Below, one piece after another: positions 34,118 through 46,576 of a DNA stretch of 64,000 nt. The DNA comes from an uncultured Aquitalea sp. Lineage in GTDB: Bacteria; Pseudomonadota; Gammaproteobacteria; Burkholderiales; Chromobacteriaceae. Numbering within the stretch: position 1 is the stretch's first letter; each line of letters opens with the position of its first letter. The DNA lies in the NCBI RefSeq assembly GCF_945957525.1, contig NZ_CAMFLA010000020.1:1-64000 (forward strand). The letters are read 5' to 3'. Under the pieces are notes generated by a model, which was given only the letters and a program-made list of their open reading frames with translations, ran no database searches and was not told the DNA's origin. The translations under genes and the position numbers were made by a program.

Positions 34118-34690
34118 TTACTGCGCCTTGACGGCTTCGATGCTCACTTGCAGGGTCACGTCGTCCGCGATGGCCGGCAGGAAAGTCTTCATGCCGAAAT
34201 CGCTGCGCTTGATCGTGGTTTCCGCATTGGCGCCGTAGGTTTCCATGCCGGACATCGGGTTCTTGCCACCGCCGAAGTTGGTCACTTTGAGGGTAACCGG
34301 CTTGGTCACGCCCAGAATGGTCAGATCGCCGTTCAGCGCTGCCAGCTTGTCGCCGTTGAACTTCAGGTCCTTGGACTTGAAGGTGATGGTCGGGAATTGC
34401 TCGACATTGAAGAAGTCCTTGCTCTTCAGGTGGTTGTCGCGCGCGGCCAGGAAGGTTTGCAGCGACTTGGTGTCGATGGTGACATCAACAGAACCGGTCT
34501 TGGCGGCCGTATCCAGCACCACATTGCCGCTCACTTTTGTAAAAGCGCCGGACTGCACGGAAAAGCCCAGGTGATTCACGCTGTAGCTGGCGGTGGTGTG
34601 GGTCGGGTCCACGGCGTAGGTCACCGGAGCGGCGAACACGGAACCAGCGGCAACGGCGAACAGGCCGGCAAGAAGGGTTTGCTTCATCAT
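34118..34690 (-). CDS. YceI-family periplasmic lipocalin-like protein (copy 1)
   Basis: The 190-residue precursor has a signal peptide ending SVFAAP. The YceI fold is recognised by VDPTHTTASYSVNHLGFSV, GSVDVTIDTKSLQT, HLKSKDFFNVEQFPTITFKS and LGVTKPVTLKVTNFG. YceI proteins bind isoprenoid lipids such as quinones in the periplasm. This is the last gene of the marR-cytochrome b561-yceI-yceI operon, 21 bp after its paralogue. The start is at ATG 34690 with CAGGAG nine bases upstream; a second ATG at 34687 and a GTG at 34693 are equally readable. Confidence 0.92.
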   Translation of the reverse strand: MMKQTLLAGLFAVAAGSVFAAPVTYAVDPTHTTASYSVNHLGFSVQSGAFTKVSGNVVLDTAAKTGSVDVTIDTKSLQTFLAARDNHLKSKDFFNVEQFPTITFKSKDLKFNGDKLAALNGDLTILGVTKPVTLKVTNFGGGKNPMSGMETYGANAETTIKRSDFGMKTFLPAIADDVTLQVSIEAVKAQ

Positions 34691-34711
34691 CACGTCATTC
34701 TCCTGACAGGG

Positions 34712-35257
34712 TTATTTGCTGGCCGGAACGGCCACTTTGAACTTGATCTGCACTTCGTCGGCCACCGTGCCGGTATCCGACCAGTCACCCTCACCCACCT
34801 TGAAGGCCAGACGGGATACCGGCATGCTGCCTTCCACAATCACCAGCGCGCCTTCCTGACGCGCCGTGAAGGGCGCGGAAACATCGCGGGTCACGCCCTT
34901 GAGCGTCAGCTTGCCGCTTACCTGCAACTTGCCGCCGCCCAGATTCTTGATGCTGGTGCTGACAAAGCGAGCAGTCGGAAACTGCGCCACATTGAACCAG
35001 TCCTTCTTCTTGGCCTCGCCGACGGCCTCCGCGGTGGGCAGGCTGATGCTGCCGGTATCGATGGTCAGATCGGCCTTGCCTGCTTCAGGTTTTTTCAAGT
35101 CCAGCACCACATTGCCGGAAAACTTCTTGAAGCTGCCGTTAACCGGCACATTCAACTGTTTCATCGCGAAACCGATCTGACTCTTGGCCGGATCGGGCGC
35201 GGCGGCGTAAACGGTTGCGGCAGACAGCAGCAAAGCGGCGGGAAGCAGGAATTTCAT
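34712..35257 (-). CDS. YceI-family periplasmic lipocalin-like protein (copy 2)
   Basis: The 181-residue precursor has a clear signal peptide (LLPAALLLSAATVYAAAP). The mature part shows the YceI pattern: SQIGFAMKQLNVPVNGSFKK, GKADLTIDTGSISLPTAEAV, KKKDWFNVAQFPTARFVST and LTLKGVTRDVSAPF. It differs clearly from copy 1, so the pair is an old duplication and may bind different lipids. It is encoded between cytochrome b561 (49 bp upstream) and copy 1, which suggests joint work at the periplasmic face with the quinone-reactive cytochrome. Confidence 0.92.
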   Translation of the reverse strand: MKFLLPAALLLSAATVYAAAPDPAKSQIGFAMKQLNVPVNGSFKKFSGNVVLDLKKPEAGKADLTIDTGSISLPTAEAVGEAKKKDWFNVAQFPTARFVSTSIKNLGGGKLQVSGKLTLKGVTRDVSAPFTARQEGALVIVEGSMPVSRLAFKVGEGDWSDTGTVADEVQIKFKVAVPASK

Positions 35258-35306
35258 GCGGTTTTCCTTCTGGAAGTTCTATTGAGGGCGTGGGCGCAGG
35301 ACGGGA

Positions 35307-35855
35307 TCAATCGCGGGCAGCAGGCTGGCGCAAGCTCATGCGCCACAGCATGCCGTCCTTGTCCACCACGTGATGCTTCACAGCCGCCAGCGCGTGGCCC
35401 ACCACCACCAGCAGCATGGTCCAGTTCAGCAGTTCGTGAACCTGTTTCAGTTTGTCGCCCAGATCATGGTTGGTGGCGATCAGGTCCGGCAGCTGCACCA
35501 GTTGCAGGAATACCACCGGGAAACCATACGCCGAGCTCATCAACCAGCCGGTCATGGGAACGGAGAACATCAGCAAATACAACAAAGCATGGCCCAGATG
35601 CGCCAGTTTCTGTTCCATCGGACCCATATGGGCCGGCAGCGACGGCGCGCGCGTCAACAAACGCACGACCAAACGCACGGCCACCAATGCCAGGATGGTG
35701 ATGCCAGCCCATTTGTGCCAGGCGATATAGCGGAACTTGGCCGGCGACAACGGCATGCCGGACACGGTCAAACCGACGATAAAAGTACCGATGATCATCA
35801 GCGCCACCAACCAGTGCAAAAGAATGGTCGGCGCGGCGTAACGCTCAATCTTCAT
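35307..35855 (-). CDS. cybB: Cytochrome b561 family membrane protein
   Basis: The 182-residue protein has four membrane helices with the haem-ligand histidines expected of prokaryotic b561: TILLHWLVALMIIG, YIAWHKWAGITIL, HLGHALLYLLMFSVPMTGWL, LLNWTMLLVVVGHALAAVKH. It probably binds two b haems and exchanges electrons with ubiquinone; E. coli CybB acts as a superoxide:ubiquinone oxidoreductase. It overlaps the marR gene by 11 bp and precedes two yceI genes, as in the E. coli yceJ-yceI pair. ATG 35855 is the natural start; the frame extends upstream inside marR. Confidence 0.92.
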   Translation of the reverse strand: MKIERYAAPTILLHWLVALMIIGTFIVGLTVSGMPLSPAKFRYIAWHKWAGITILALVAVRLVVRLLTRAPSLPAHMGPMEQKLAHLGHALLYLLMFSVPMTGWLMSSAYGFPVVFLQLVQLPDLIATNHDLGDKLKQVHELLNWTMLLVVVGHALAAVKHHVVDKDGMLWRMSLRQPAARD

Positions 35856-36309
35856 GTTTCTGCTGCTCCAGTGCGTCGGTGAACGCCAGCCGCAAACGCG
35901 ACAGCTGTTCACAGAATTGTTTCAGATCGGCCTCGCTGAACGCCTCAAAGGCCGGTTTCATATAAGCCAGATGCGCGGGGAACACTTTGTGGAACAACTC
36001 ATGCCCGGCGTCTGTCAATGCAATCGCAACGCTGCGACGGTCGTGCTCCAGCGTGGTGCGGGTCACCAGGCCTTTTTCTTCCAGGCGGTCCACGACCCCG
36101 GTCAGCGTGCCCTTGGTGATAAGCGTCTTCTCCGACAGCTCCTTGCAGGTCATGCCTTCGGTATTGCCCAGCGTGGCCACCACATCAAACTGGGGCGGCG
36201 TCAGCCCCATCTGGCGAGTGTGGAAGGCCGAGAATTGTTCGAAGGCCTGGAAGGAACGAGCGAGTTCTCGCAGAACTGGCAGAAAAGGCTCCTTGTAGGA
36301 TTTGCTCAT
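35845..36309 (-). CDS. MarR-family transcriptional regulator
   Basis: The 154-residue protein shows the winged-helix core typical of MarR. LTPPQFDVVATLGNTEGMTC leads into KELSEKTLITKGTLTGVVDR (recognition helix), and the wing reads KGLVTRTTLEHDRRSVAIAL. It likely represses its own operon, which continues with cybB and two yceI genes, and is released by a small ligand or oxidant. There is one Cys in the HTH (TCKEL) and one near the C-terminus (FCEQL). The promoter TTGCCA-N18-TATACT lies just upstream, with repeated TTAGTA half sites over it. Confidence 0.93.
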   Translation of the reverse strand: MSKSYKEPFLPVLRELARSFQAFEQFSAFHTRQMGLTPPQFDVVATLGNTEGMTCKELSEKTLITKGTLTGVVDRLEEKGLVTRTTLEHDRRSVAIALTDAGHELFHKVFPAHLAYMKPAFEAFSEADLKQFCEQLSRLRLAFTDALEQQKHED

Positions 36310-36332
36310 GATTCACCCAAGTCGTTAGAGTT

Positions 36333-36362
36333 AGTATAGTTTGCATTAGTACAAATTGGCAA
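36333..36362 (-). promoter_or_regulatory. Promoter of the marR-cybB-yceI operon with possible MarR half sites
   Basis: On the minus strand TTGCCA (36362-36357), an 18-bp spacer and TATACT (36338-36333) lie 24 bp before the marR start. On the plus strand the AT-rich block contains direct repeats TTAGTA at 36331-36336 and 36347-36352 with partial dyad symmetry, which is plausible for autorepression. Confidence 0.6.
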
Positions 36363-36460
36363 GCCCATTCGAGAATGGCTCGCAAAAACCTGATCGACAG
36401 CACGGACAGGGGGAGCGGGCAAGCCTGTAACAAACCATACCCCCATTACGTCGACAAGGG

Positions 36461-36478
36461 GCCGGTTGTCCGGCTTTT
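36461..36478 (+). terminator. Weak hairpin with T tract in the moaA leader
   Basis: GCCGG (36461-36465) pairs with CCGGC (36470-36474), followed by TTTT. It lies 87 bp before moaA in a 255-bp intergenic region. It could be a terminator-like leader element; the stem is short and no known riboswitch core was recognised. Confidence 0.3.
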
Positions 36479-36564
36479 GCCGCCACCTGATTGAGGTTAT
36501 CCTGAAGACAAACGGCAGGTCGGCAGCCATCTCGACAAGCCATCGCCAGATAAGGTTCCCTTTC

Positions 36565-37545
36565 ATGCATATCTTGCAGGACCGGTTCGGTCGCACCATT
36601 GATTATCTACGCCTGTCCGTGACCGATCGGTGCGACCTGCGCTGTCATTACTGTATACCCAAAGGATTCAAAGGGTTCGAAGAGCCGGACAACTGGCTGA
36701 CCTTTGACGAAATCGAACGCGTGGTGGCTGCTTTTGCCCGCCTGGGCACCCGTCGCGTGCGCCTGACCGGCGGCGAACCGTTGCTCAGACGCAACCTCAC
36801 CGCGCTGGCGGCGCGCCTGTCCGCCTTGCCGGGCATGCAGGATCTCTCCATCAGCACCAATGCTACCCAGCTGGCGCGCCATGCCCAAGGGTTGGCCGAA
36901 GCCGGGGTAAGACGCGTCAACGTGAGCCTGGACTCCCTGCGGCGAGAGTGCGTCAACGAAATCACCGGACACGACAGTCTGCCGCAGGTAATGGCCGGCC
37001 TGACGGCGGCTAAACAGGCTGGGCTCGCGCCCATCAAGATCAATATGGTGGCCATGAAAGGCATCAACGAAGCCGATATCGACGCCATGGTGGGCTTCTG
37101 CATCGCCAACGGCTTCGTGCTGCGACTGATTGAGGCCATGCCCATGGGCGACACCGGTCGCAACACCGCCTATCTTGATTTGCAGCCCATCCTGCAGAGT
37201 CTGAAAGCACGCTACGACCTGCAACCGGAAAACGCGTCGCTGGGGGGCGGGCCTGCGCGCTACTGGCGAGCCAGCGGCAGCGACTTCACCCTTGGTGTCA
37301 TCACGCCGATTTCCCAGCACTTCTGCGCCACCTGCAATCGCGTGCGCCTGTCGGTGGACGGCACCCTGTACATGTGTCTGGGGCAGAACGAAAAATTCGA
37401 GTTACGCCCCCTACTGCGGGCCGGCATCAGCGACGCAGGCCTGGAACAAGCAATCCGCGAGGCCATCGAATTAAAGCCCGAGCGCCACGAATTCAAGGAG
37501 AAACCCGGCCAGATCATCCGCATCATGTCGATGACAGGCGGTTAA
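36565..37545 (+). CDS. moaA: GTP 3',8-cyclase MoaA
   Basis: The 326-residue radical SAM enzyme has the N-terminal cluster motif CDLRCHYC (Cys23, Cys27, Cys30), RVRLTGGEPLLRR, and NVSLDSL. The C-terminal second cluster is in HFCATCNRVRLSVDGTLYMC, and the essential C-terminal Gly-Gly is present (SMTGG). It converts GTP to 3',8-cyclo-GTP, the first step of molybdopterin synthesis, in the cytosol. It stands alone here, divergent from marR. The start at 36565 gives the standard MoaA N-terminus; the frame upstream to 36466 passes through the leader hairpin and is unlikely. Confidence 0.97.
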   Translation: MHILQDRFGRTIDYLRLSVTDRCDLRCHYCIPKGFKGFEEPDNWLTFDEIERVVAAFARLGTRRVRLTGGEPLLRRNLTALAARLSALPGMQDLSISTNATQLARHAQGLAEAGVRRVNVSLDSLRRECVNEITGHDSLPQVMAGLTAAKQAGLAPIKINMVAMKGINEADIDAMVGFCIANGFVLRLIEAMPMGDTGRNTAYLDLQPILQSLKARYDLQPENASLGGGPARYWRASGSDFTLGVITPISQHFCATCNRVRLSVDGTLYMCLGQNEKFELRPLLRAGISDAGLEQAIREAIELKPERHEFKEKPGQIIRIMSMTGG

Positions 37546-37644
37546 AAGCAGGTGTGACGCGGCGAATTGAACGTCGCATAGCCTGTTGCAGCCGGGTTTC
37601 GTTATACTATGTCAGAAATTATTCGCCTTAACGCGGACGGCCTA

Positions 37645-41338
<3,694 letters not shown>

Positions 41339-41360
41339 CAGGGTAAAGAGGAGAGCCCGC

Positions 41361-42791
41361 ATGAACGCTTTCGAGCAAGGCAACCAGTTGCAGGCCGCCG
41401 GCCGCTATGAGGAGGCCATCGCCGCCTTTGATCGCTGCCTCGCCCAGTCCCCGCAGGACTGGCAGGCGCTGTTCAATCGCGGCAATGCCCGCATGGGGCT
41501 CAAGCGCTATCACGAGGCGCTGGACGATTACCTGCAAGCCGCGGCGCTGAACCCGGCTTCGGCCAACATCAAATGCAATCTCGCCGTGCTGCTCAAAGAG
41601 CTGGGCGAGCTGCCGCTGGCGCAGAACCTGCTGCTGGAAGTGTTGCAGGCCGAACCGGACCACGTGGACGCCTGGAGCAATCTGGGCGTGGTGATGCAGT
41701 TCCTGCTGCGCTACGACGACGCGGCGCAGTGCCATCTCGAAGCCTTGCATCGCGGCGGCGAGACAGCGGCGCGCTGCAACAACCTTGGCAACGCCTACAG
41801 TTGCGCGCTGCGGCTGGATGAAGCTATTGCCAGCTACCAGCGTGGCCTGGCCTTGCGGCCCGGCGACCCGCACCTCTCGTTCAACCAATCGGTGGCGCTG
41901 TTGCTGGCCGGCCGCTACGCCGAAGCATGGCCGCAGTACGAGCATCGCTGGGGTTCCATTCTCCAGCCGCAGTACACGCGCGCGCCATGGCATGCGCAGC
42001 AGACCGGCCCCGGCACCTTGTTGCTGTGGGCCGAGCAGGGCTTGGGCGATACCTTGCAGATGGCCCGCTTCATTCCAGAACTGCAACGCCGCTACCCGCA
42101 ATTGCAGCTCAAACTCGCCTGCCAGAAAACCTTTTTCCGTCTCTTCGGCCAACTGGACGGTGTCGCCTTGCTGCCGCAAGGCGAGCGTCATGACGACTAC
42201 GACTGGCAGTTGCCGCTGATGTCCCTGCCACTGCAGTTGGGCGTGACGCTGGACAACCTGGACGATCAGCCCTATCTGCATGCCGATGCGGCGCTCAGCC
42301 AACAATGGGCGGCGCGCCTGCCCGCCAGACAAACGGGCCGCGCCCGGGTGGGCATCGTCTGGGAAACCGGCACCTGGGGCGTCGGCATCGCCGACCACGG
42401 CCGGCAGAACAAATCGGTGCCGCTGGCGCAATTCCTGCCCTTGCTGGATGCGCCGGGCTGCGACTTCATCTCCCTGCAATTGGGCGAACCGCCGGCCGAA
42501 TTGCAGGGCAAGGCCGTCAGCCTGCCGCTGGGAGACTTCGCCGATACCGCCGCCGTCATCGCCAATCTGGATCTGGTCATCAGCGTGGACACTTCGGTAG
42601 TGCACCTGGCCGGGGCGCTGGGCGTACCGGTATGGGTGCTGATGCGCGCGGAAAGCGCGCCCTTTTTCATGGCCGCCGGCGAGCGCTCGCCGTGGTATCG
42701 CAGCATGCGCGTTTTCCGTCAGCAAACGCCGGCCCAATGGGAGCCTGTGCTGGAAAGCGTGGCAAAAGCGTTGCGGGAATACCCGCTTTGA
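41361..42791 (+). CDS. TPR-repeat protein with GT9/GTB-like glycosyltransferase C-terminus
   Basis: The 476-residue protein has about six tetratricopeptide repeats in residues 1-200 ([80 protein letters not shown]). The C-terminal half resembles bacterial TPR-glycosyltransferases: [28 protein letters not shown], and [20 protein letters not shown], the nucleotide-sugar site of GT9/heptosyltransferase-like folds. It could transfer a sugar to a protein or lipid; the acceptor is unknown. GAGGAGAG precedes ATG 41361. It sits directly upstream of galU, which makes UDP-glucose. Confidence 0.82.
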   Translation: MNAFEQGNQLQAAGRYEEAIAAFDRCLAQSPQDWQALFNRGNARMGLKRYHEALDDYLQAAALNPASANIKCNLAVLLKELGELPLAQNLLLEVLQAEPDHVDAWSNLGVVMQFLLRYDDAAQCHLEALHRGGETAARCNNLGNAYSCALRLDEAIASYQRGLALRPGDPHLSFNQSVALLLAGRYAEAWPQYEHRWGSILQPQYTRAPWHAQQTGPGTLLLWAEQGLGDTLQMARFIPELQRRYPQLQLKLACQKTFFRLFGQLDGVALLPQGERHDDYDWQLPLMSLPLQLGVTLDNLDDQPYLHADAALSQQWAARLPARQTGRARVGIVWETGTWGVGIADHGRQNKSVPLAQFLPLLDAPGCDFISLQLGEPPAELQGKAVSLPLGDFADTAAVIANLDLVISVDTSVVHLAGALGVPVWVLMRAESAPFFMAAGERSPWYRSMRVFRQQTPAQWEPVLESVAKALREYPL

Positions 42792-42801
42792 CCCATCAGG
42801 T

Positions 42802-42830
42802 TTGGTGCGTTGCGGAAGACAGGATAGAAT
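42802..42830 (+). promoter_or_regulatory. Probable galU promoter
   Basis: TTGGTG (42802-42807), a 17-bp spacer and TAGAAT (42825-42830) lie 38 bp before the galU start, just after the TPR gene stop. Confidence 0.55.
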
Positions 42831-42868
42831 GCGCGCCGAGCCTCACTTTATTTTCAGGTGAAACATTC

Positions 42869-43738
42869 ATGCAGAAGATCAGCAAGGCCGTCTTTCCCGT
42901 CGCGGGTCTGGGTACCCGCTTCCTGCCGGCCACCAAAGCCAGCCCCAAGGAAATGCTGCCGGTTGTCGACAAGCCGCTCATCCAGTACGCCGTGGAAGAA
43001 GCCATCGCCGCCGGCATTACCGAGCTGATCTTCATCACCGGCCGCAACAAGCGCTCCATCGAAGACCACTTCGATAAAGCCTACGAGCTGGAAACCGAGC
43101 TGGAGAACAAGAACAAGCGCAAGCTGCTGGACATCGTGCAAGGCATCATCCCGGCATCTGTCAGCTGCATCTACATCCGCCAGACCGAAGCGCTGGGCCT
43201 GGGCCACGCTGTGCTGTGCGCCAAACCAGTAGTGGGCGACGAGCCTTTCGCCGTGATTCTGGCCGACGACCTGATCGACGGCGAACCGGGTGCGATGGAG
43301 CAGATGGTCAAGCTGTTCAACGAAACCCACAGCTCGGTGCTGGGCGTGGAAACCGTGGCGCGCGAGGAAACAGGCTCTTACGGCATTGTGGAAGTGCGCG
43401 ACAACGCCAAGGGCCTGCAGCAAGTCAGTAGCATCGTCGAGAAGCCGCATCCGGACGTGGCGCCGTCGAATCTGGCGGTGGTGGGTCGTTACATTCTCAC
43501 CCCTCGCATTTTCGACAAGCTGGTCAATACTACAGCTGGCGCGGGCGGCGAAATCCAGTTGACCGACGGCATCGCCGCGCTGCTGAAGGACGAGCCGGTG
43601 CTGGCCCTGCCTTTTGCCGGCACGCGTTACGACTGCGGCTCCAAGCTCGGCTATCTGAAAGCCACGGTGAGCTACGGAATGAAACACCATGAAGTGGGCG
43701 ACGAATTCACCCGCTACCTGCAAAGCCTGCGGGACTGA
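42869..43738 (+). CDS. galU: UTP--glucose-1-phosphate uridylyltransferase GalU
   Basis: The 289-residue protein matches GalU throughout. [20 protein letters not shown] (nucleotide-binding) is followed by [20 protein letters not shown], then LADDLIDG and [20 protein letters not shown]. It makes UDP-glucose from UTP and glucose-1-phosphate for lipopolysaccharide, exopolysaccharide and osmoprotectant synthesis. It acts in the cytosol as a tetramer. It has its own promoter and a strong terminator. The start is preceded by CAGGTGAAAC; upstream in-frame sequence lies antisense-like within the TPR gene and is discarded. Confidence 0.97.
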   Translation: MQKISKAVFPVAGLGTRFLPATKASPKEMLPVVDKPLIQYAVEEAIAAGITELIFITGRNKRSIEDHFDKAYELETELENKNKRKLLDIVQGIIPASVSCIYIRQTEALGLGHAVLCAKPVVGDEPFAVILADDLIDGEPGAMEQMVKLFNETHSSVLGVETVAREETGSYGIVEVRDNAKGLQQVSSIVEKPHPDVAPSNLAVVGRYILTPRIFDKLVNTTAGAGGEIQLTDGIAALLKDEPVLALPFAGTRYDCGSKLGYLKATVSYGMKHHEVGDEFTRYLQSLRD

Positions 43739-43756
43739 CAACCGATTCAACCATCA

Positions 43757-43783
43757 CGCCGCTCCCTGCGACGGAGCGGCGTT
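43757..43783 (+). terminator. Terminator of galU
   Basis: Nine-base arms CGCCGCTCC (43757-43765) and GGAGCGGCG (43773-43781) are followed by TTTGCATTT, 18 bp after the galU stop. Confidence 0.8.
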
Positions 43784-43805
43784 TGCATTTGCCTGAGGAG
43801 CCATC

Positions 43806-44348
43806 ATGCCCAACATCGCCGAAGCCCGCGGTCTGATCAACAGTTCGGACATCCTGTTCACCGCTGAAGAAGTCAGCGCCGCCGTTGACCGCATGGCGGT
43901 GGAAATCACCGAGAAACTGGGTGAAACCTATCCGCTGGTACTGTCCGTCATGGGCGGCGCCGTGGTGTTCACCGGCCAGCTGCTGCCGCGCCTGAACTTC
44001 CCGCTCGACTTTGACTACGTTCACGTTTCCCGCTACGGCGACAAGACCCACGGCGGCGAACTGGTCTGGAAGCAAGCGCCGAAGGAAGACGTGCAGGATC
44101 GCATCGTGCTGGTGCTGGACGACATCCTGGACGAAGGCCACACCATGGCCGCCATCCGCGACAAAGTGCTCGGCATGGGCGCCAAGGAATTCTACAGCGG
44201 CGTGTTCGCCAACAAGCTGATCAGCAAGGCCAAGCCGATCGCCGCCGACTTCGTCGGCCTGGACGTACCGGATCGCTACGTCTTCGGCTACGGCATGGAC
44301 GTGCGCGGCGCCTGGCGCAATCTGCCGGCCATCCACGCGCTGAAGTAA
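43806..44348 (+). CDS. hpt: Hypoxanthine(-guanine) phosphoribosyltransferase
   Basis: The 180-residue enzyme contains the PRPP-binding motif IVLVLDDILDEGHTMAAI and the flexible loop region HVSRYGDKTHGGELVW. The C-terminal purine-specificity segment is ADFVGLDVPDRYVFGYGMD. It salvages hypoxanthine, and probably guanine, to the nucleotide. The variant with an Asn-Ile-Ala-Glu start and Asp-Glu-Gly loop is the betaproteobacterial hpt type. GAGGAG lies just before the ATG. It is monocistronic between two terminators. Confidence 0.95.
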   Translation: MPNIAEARGLINSSDILFTAEEVSAAVDRMAVEITEKLGETYPLVLSVMGGAVVFTGQLLPRLNFPLDFDYVHVSRYGDKTHGGELVWKQAPKEDVQDRIVLVLDDILDEGHTMAAIRDKVLGMGAKEFYSGVFANKLISKAKPIAADFVGLDVPDRYVFGYGMDVRGAWRNLPAIHALK

Positions 44349-44365
44349 ACCGGCTTCGGCCAACC

Positions 44366-44400
44366 ATGAAAAACGCGGGCCTTGAGCCCGCGTTTTTCAT
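44366..44400. terminator. Bidirectional terminator after hpt (15-bp perfect stem)
   Basis: Arms at 44366-44380 and 44386-44400 pair without mismatch around CTTGA. The A5 and T5 tracts make it work for hpt on the plus strand and for the metallophosphatase on the minus strand. A copy of the dispersed 10-mer (44355-44364) abuts it. Confidence 0.95.
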
Positions 44401-44414
44401 GCGCGTCCGTCTGT

Positions 44415-45524
44415 CTACAGCTCCAACCGGCGCAGGCTGCGCGTTGGCCCGTAGCTGTCGTCGAATCCGCGAATTTCCAGTTTCACCTTACCGCTCTGGT
44501 ATACCTTCACCTGCGCCCAAGCATAGGTGCGGTCTTCCGGATTCTTGCTGTCGCCCTTTTCCGCCGAGAACGGCGAACCGCCGGAACCCACCATCACTTG
44601 CCAGGCTTTGCCGCCCTGCGTCTTTTGCGGCTGCATCAGACTGAAAATGTGCTCGTGCCCACAGAAATAAGTGGCGCCGTATTGTTCGATCAAACGCCAG
44701 AACGCCTGCTGGGCTGGCGGGTCGTTGTCGAAACCCTCCAGATCGATGCCCGGTTTGTAAAAGTAGGTGTAGGCCGGCTTGTGACCGAACACGAAGAAGC
44801 GGCGGCTGCCCCGCTCCTTGGCGCGGGCCAGGTCTTCGGCCAACCAGGCAGTCGGCGGATGACCGTCATTGCCCACCGGGTCGGTATTGATCACCACGAA
44901 GTGACTGTTGGCCACATCGAAGGAGTAACTCAGTTGGGTCTGATCGGTACTGATGCGATCGGCCTCGCCCACCTGGGGATGATTGGCCGGATCAAACGCC
45001 GCGTAGTGGCTGCCGACGATCTTCGGCCAACGTTCGGCATCAAGGATCAGATCGCCCATATTGTCGCGCCAGCTGTCCTCGTTACTCTGACGGGCCACCT
45101 TGCGCGTCTTGCCGCTTTGCGCGTCCTTGAATTTTTCCTGTACTTCATGGTTGCCCGGCACCGGCAACACATAGGTGCCCGTCTCCATCAGGTGCGACAC
45201 CATGCCGCGCCAGTAGGCATACTGACGATTGAGCGTCGGCTTGTCGGTGGTGTAGCCCATGATCATGTCGCCGTTGAAAAACAGGGCTTTGGGATGCGTT
45301 GCCTGGATTTCACGCAACATGCGCGACCACGCTCGGGTGTTCTGCAGCCAGATGGCATCCTGACGGCTGAGTCCGGCGCCCGGCTCCTCCCGCGAATCGC
45401 CGACAGTGGCAAAGGAAAATACCTCTTTGTCCACGGGCTTGGCCGCAAAGGCGCCAGTGGAAAACAGCAGGGAAAGCAGCGCCGTCGCACAGCAGCGGCG
45501 CAAGGAGGAAGCGGTATGCGGCAT
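44415..45524 (-). CDS. Secreted calcineurin-like metallophosphoesterase
   Basis: The 369-residue precursor has a signal peptide (CCATALLSLLFSTGAFAAKP) and the dinuclear-metal phosphoesterase motifs in order: ATVGDSREE, FFNGDMIMG, VPGNHEVQ, FFVFGHKPAY and YFCGHEHIFS. It is probably periplasmic. The substrate is unknown; purple acid phosphatase or nucleotidase-like activity are possible. It converges on hpt with a shared terminator. ATG 45524 gives the signal peptide; the 73 codons upstream in frame have no ribosome-binding site and overlap the ylqF terminator. Confidence 0.85.
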   Translation of the reverse strand: MPHTASSLRRCCATALLSLLFSTGAFAAKPVDKEVFSFATVGDSREEPGAGLSRQDAIWLQNTRAWSRMLREIQATHPKALFFNGDMIMGYTTDKPTLNRQYAYWRGMVSHLMETGTYVLPVPGNHEVQEKFKDAQSGKTRKVARQSNEDSWRDNMGDLILDAERWPKIVGSHYAAFDPANHPQVGEADRISTDQTQLSYSFDVANSHFVVINTDPVGNDGHPPTAWLAEDLARAKERGSRRFFVFGHKPAYTYFYKPGIDLEGFDNDPPAQQAFWRLIEQYGATYFCGHEHIFSLMQPQKTQGGKAWQVMVGSGGSPFSAEKGDSKNPEDRTYAWAQVKVYQSGKVKLEIRGFDDSYGPTRSLRRLEL

Positions 45525-45591
45525 GAATGAAAACCCCGGACAAAAGCCACACCATAGCCAGCGCCGGTTAAGAACTGATTGCAGCAAAGCA

Positions 45592-45616
45592 AAACCGGCG
45601 GGTTTGCCGCCGGTTT
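45592..45616 (-). terminator. Terminator of ylqF
   Basis: Ten-base arms AAACCGGCGG (45592-45601) and CCGCCGGTTT (45607-45616) pair perfectly and run into TTTTGC on the minus strand, 28 bp after the ylqF stop. Confidence 0.85.
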
Positions 45617-45643
45617 GTCTCCTTGCTGCTATCTGGCTACAGC

Positions 45644-46573
45644 TCAGCCACGCTGGCCGCCGGCCTTCAGCAAGCGCTGCGCTTCGCGCTCCGCTGCTTT
45701 TTGCGCAGCGATTTCCTTGGCGCGCTTCTCCCACACCACCCACTCGGCCGGGCGCTCGAGTGTGATGCGGCCGATCTGGCCATCGCGAAAATCGGTCAGC
45801 ACGATTTCGGCGGCCTTCTGGATGTTGACCTTGCCGCCGCCCAGCATGGCTCCCCGCTTGCGGCCTATCATCTCCAGCACCTGCCAGTCTTGCTGGCCGT
45901 CGATATCATGCAGCTTGTAACGGGTGCTCACGTCCCCGGCATAGTGTTGCAGCAGGTATTTCAGCAACTCCAGCGATACCTCTTCTTCGTCCATGGCGTT
46001 GCGGCCCACTGCGCCGCTGGCGGCCAGATTGTAGCCGCCCTCTTCCACTTCGATTTTGGGCCAGAGCATGCCCGGGGTGTCGTACAGCTCGACGTCGTCC
46101 GCCAGGATGATGCGCTGCTCATGCTTGGTCACGCCGGGCATATTGCCGGTCTTGGCGATCTTGCGGCTGCTCATGCTGTTGATCAGCGTGGACTTGCCCA
46201 CATTGGGGATGCCGCAGATCAGCACGCGCAGCGGCTTTTCCAGCCCGCCGCGGCCGGGCGCCAGCTCGCGGCAGGCAGTCACCAGCTTTTGCGACGGGGC
46301 GCGCTCGCCGGCGTCCAGACCAATGGCCTGTGTCTGCTTGCGGGCGCGGTACCAGTCCAGCCACAAGGCGGTGACCGCCGGATCAGCCAGATCCTGCTTG
46401 TTCAGAATCATCAAGCGGGGCTTGCCCTTGGCCATGCGGGCCAGCATGGGGTTGGCGCTGGAAGCCGGCAGGCGGGCGTCCAGCATTTCGATGACCACAT
46501 CGATGTCTTTCAGGCGCTCCATGACATCTTTGCGCGCCTTGTTCATGTGGCCGGGAAACCATTGAATCGCCAT
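45644..46573 (-). CDS. ylqF: Ribosome biogenesis GTPase YlqF/RbgA
   Basis: The 309-residue protein is a circularly permuted GTPase. G4 (LNKQDLAD) precedes G1 (ICGIPNVGKSTLINSM) and G3 (LYDTPGM), which is diagnostic of the YlqF/RbgA/YjeQ group. It begins MAIQWFPGHMNKARKDVMER, the family's conserved N-terminus. In Bacillus RbgA matures the 50S subunit; in betaproteobacteria the role is inferred. It is co-directional with the DUF3820 gene 3 bp upstream and so is co-transcribed. Confidence 0.94.
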   Translation of the reverse strand: MAIQWFPGHMNKARKDVMERLKDIDVVIEMLDARLPASSANPMLARMAKGKPRLMILNKQDLADPAVTALWLDWYRARKQTQAIGLDAGERAPSQKLVTACRELAPGRGGLEKPLRVLICGIPNVGKSTLINSMSSRKIAKTGNMPGVTKHEQRIILADDVELYDTPGMLWPKIEVEEGGYNLAASGAVGRNAMDEEEVSLELLKYLLQHYAGDVSTRYKLHDIDGQQDWQVLEMIGRKRGAMLGGGKVNIQKAAEIVLTDFRDGQIGRITLERPAEWVVWEKRAKEIAAQKAAEREAQRLLKAGGQRG

Positions 46574-46576
46574 TTT

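Noticed and set aside
36310..36564. Molybdenum-cofactor riboswitch before moaA
   Set aside because: Only a short hairpin is visible and no conserved core could be matched by eye.
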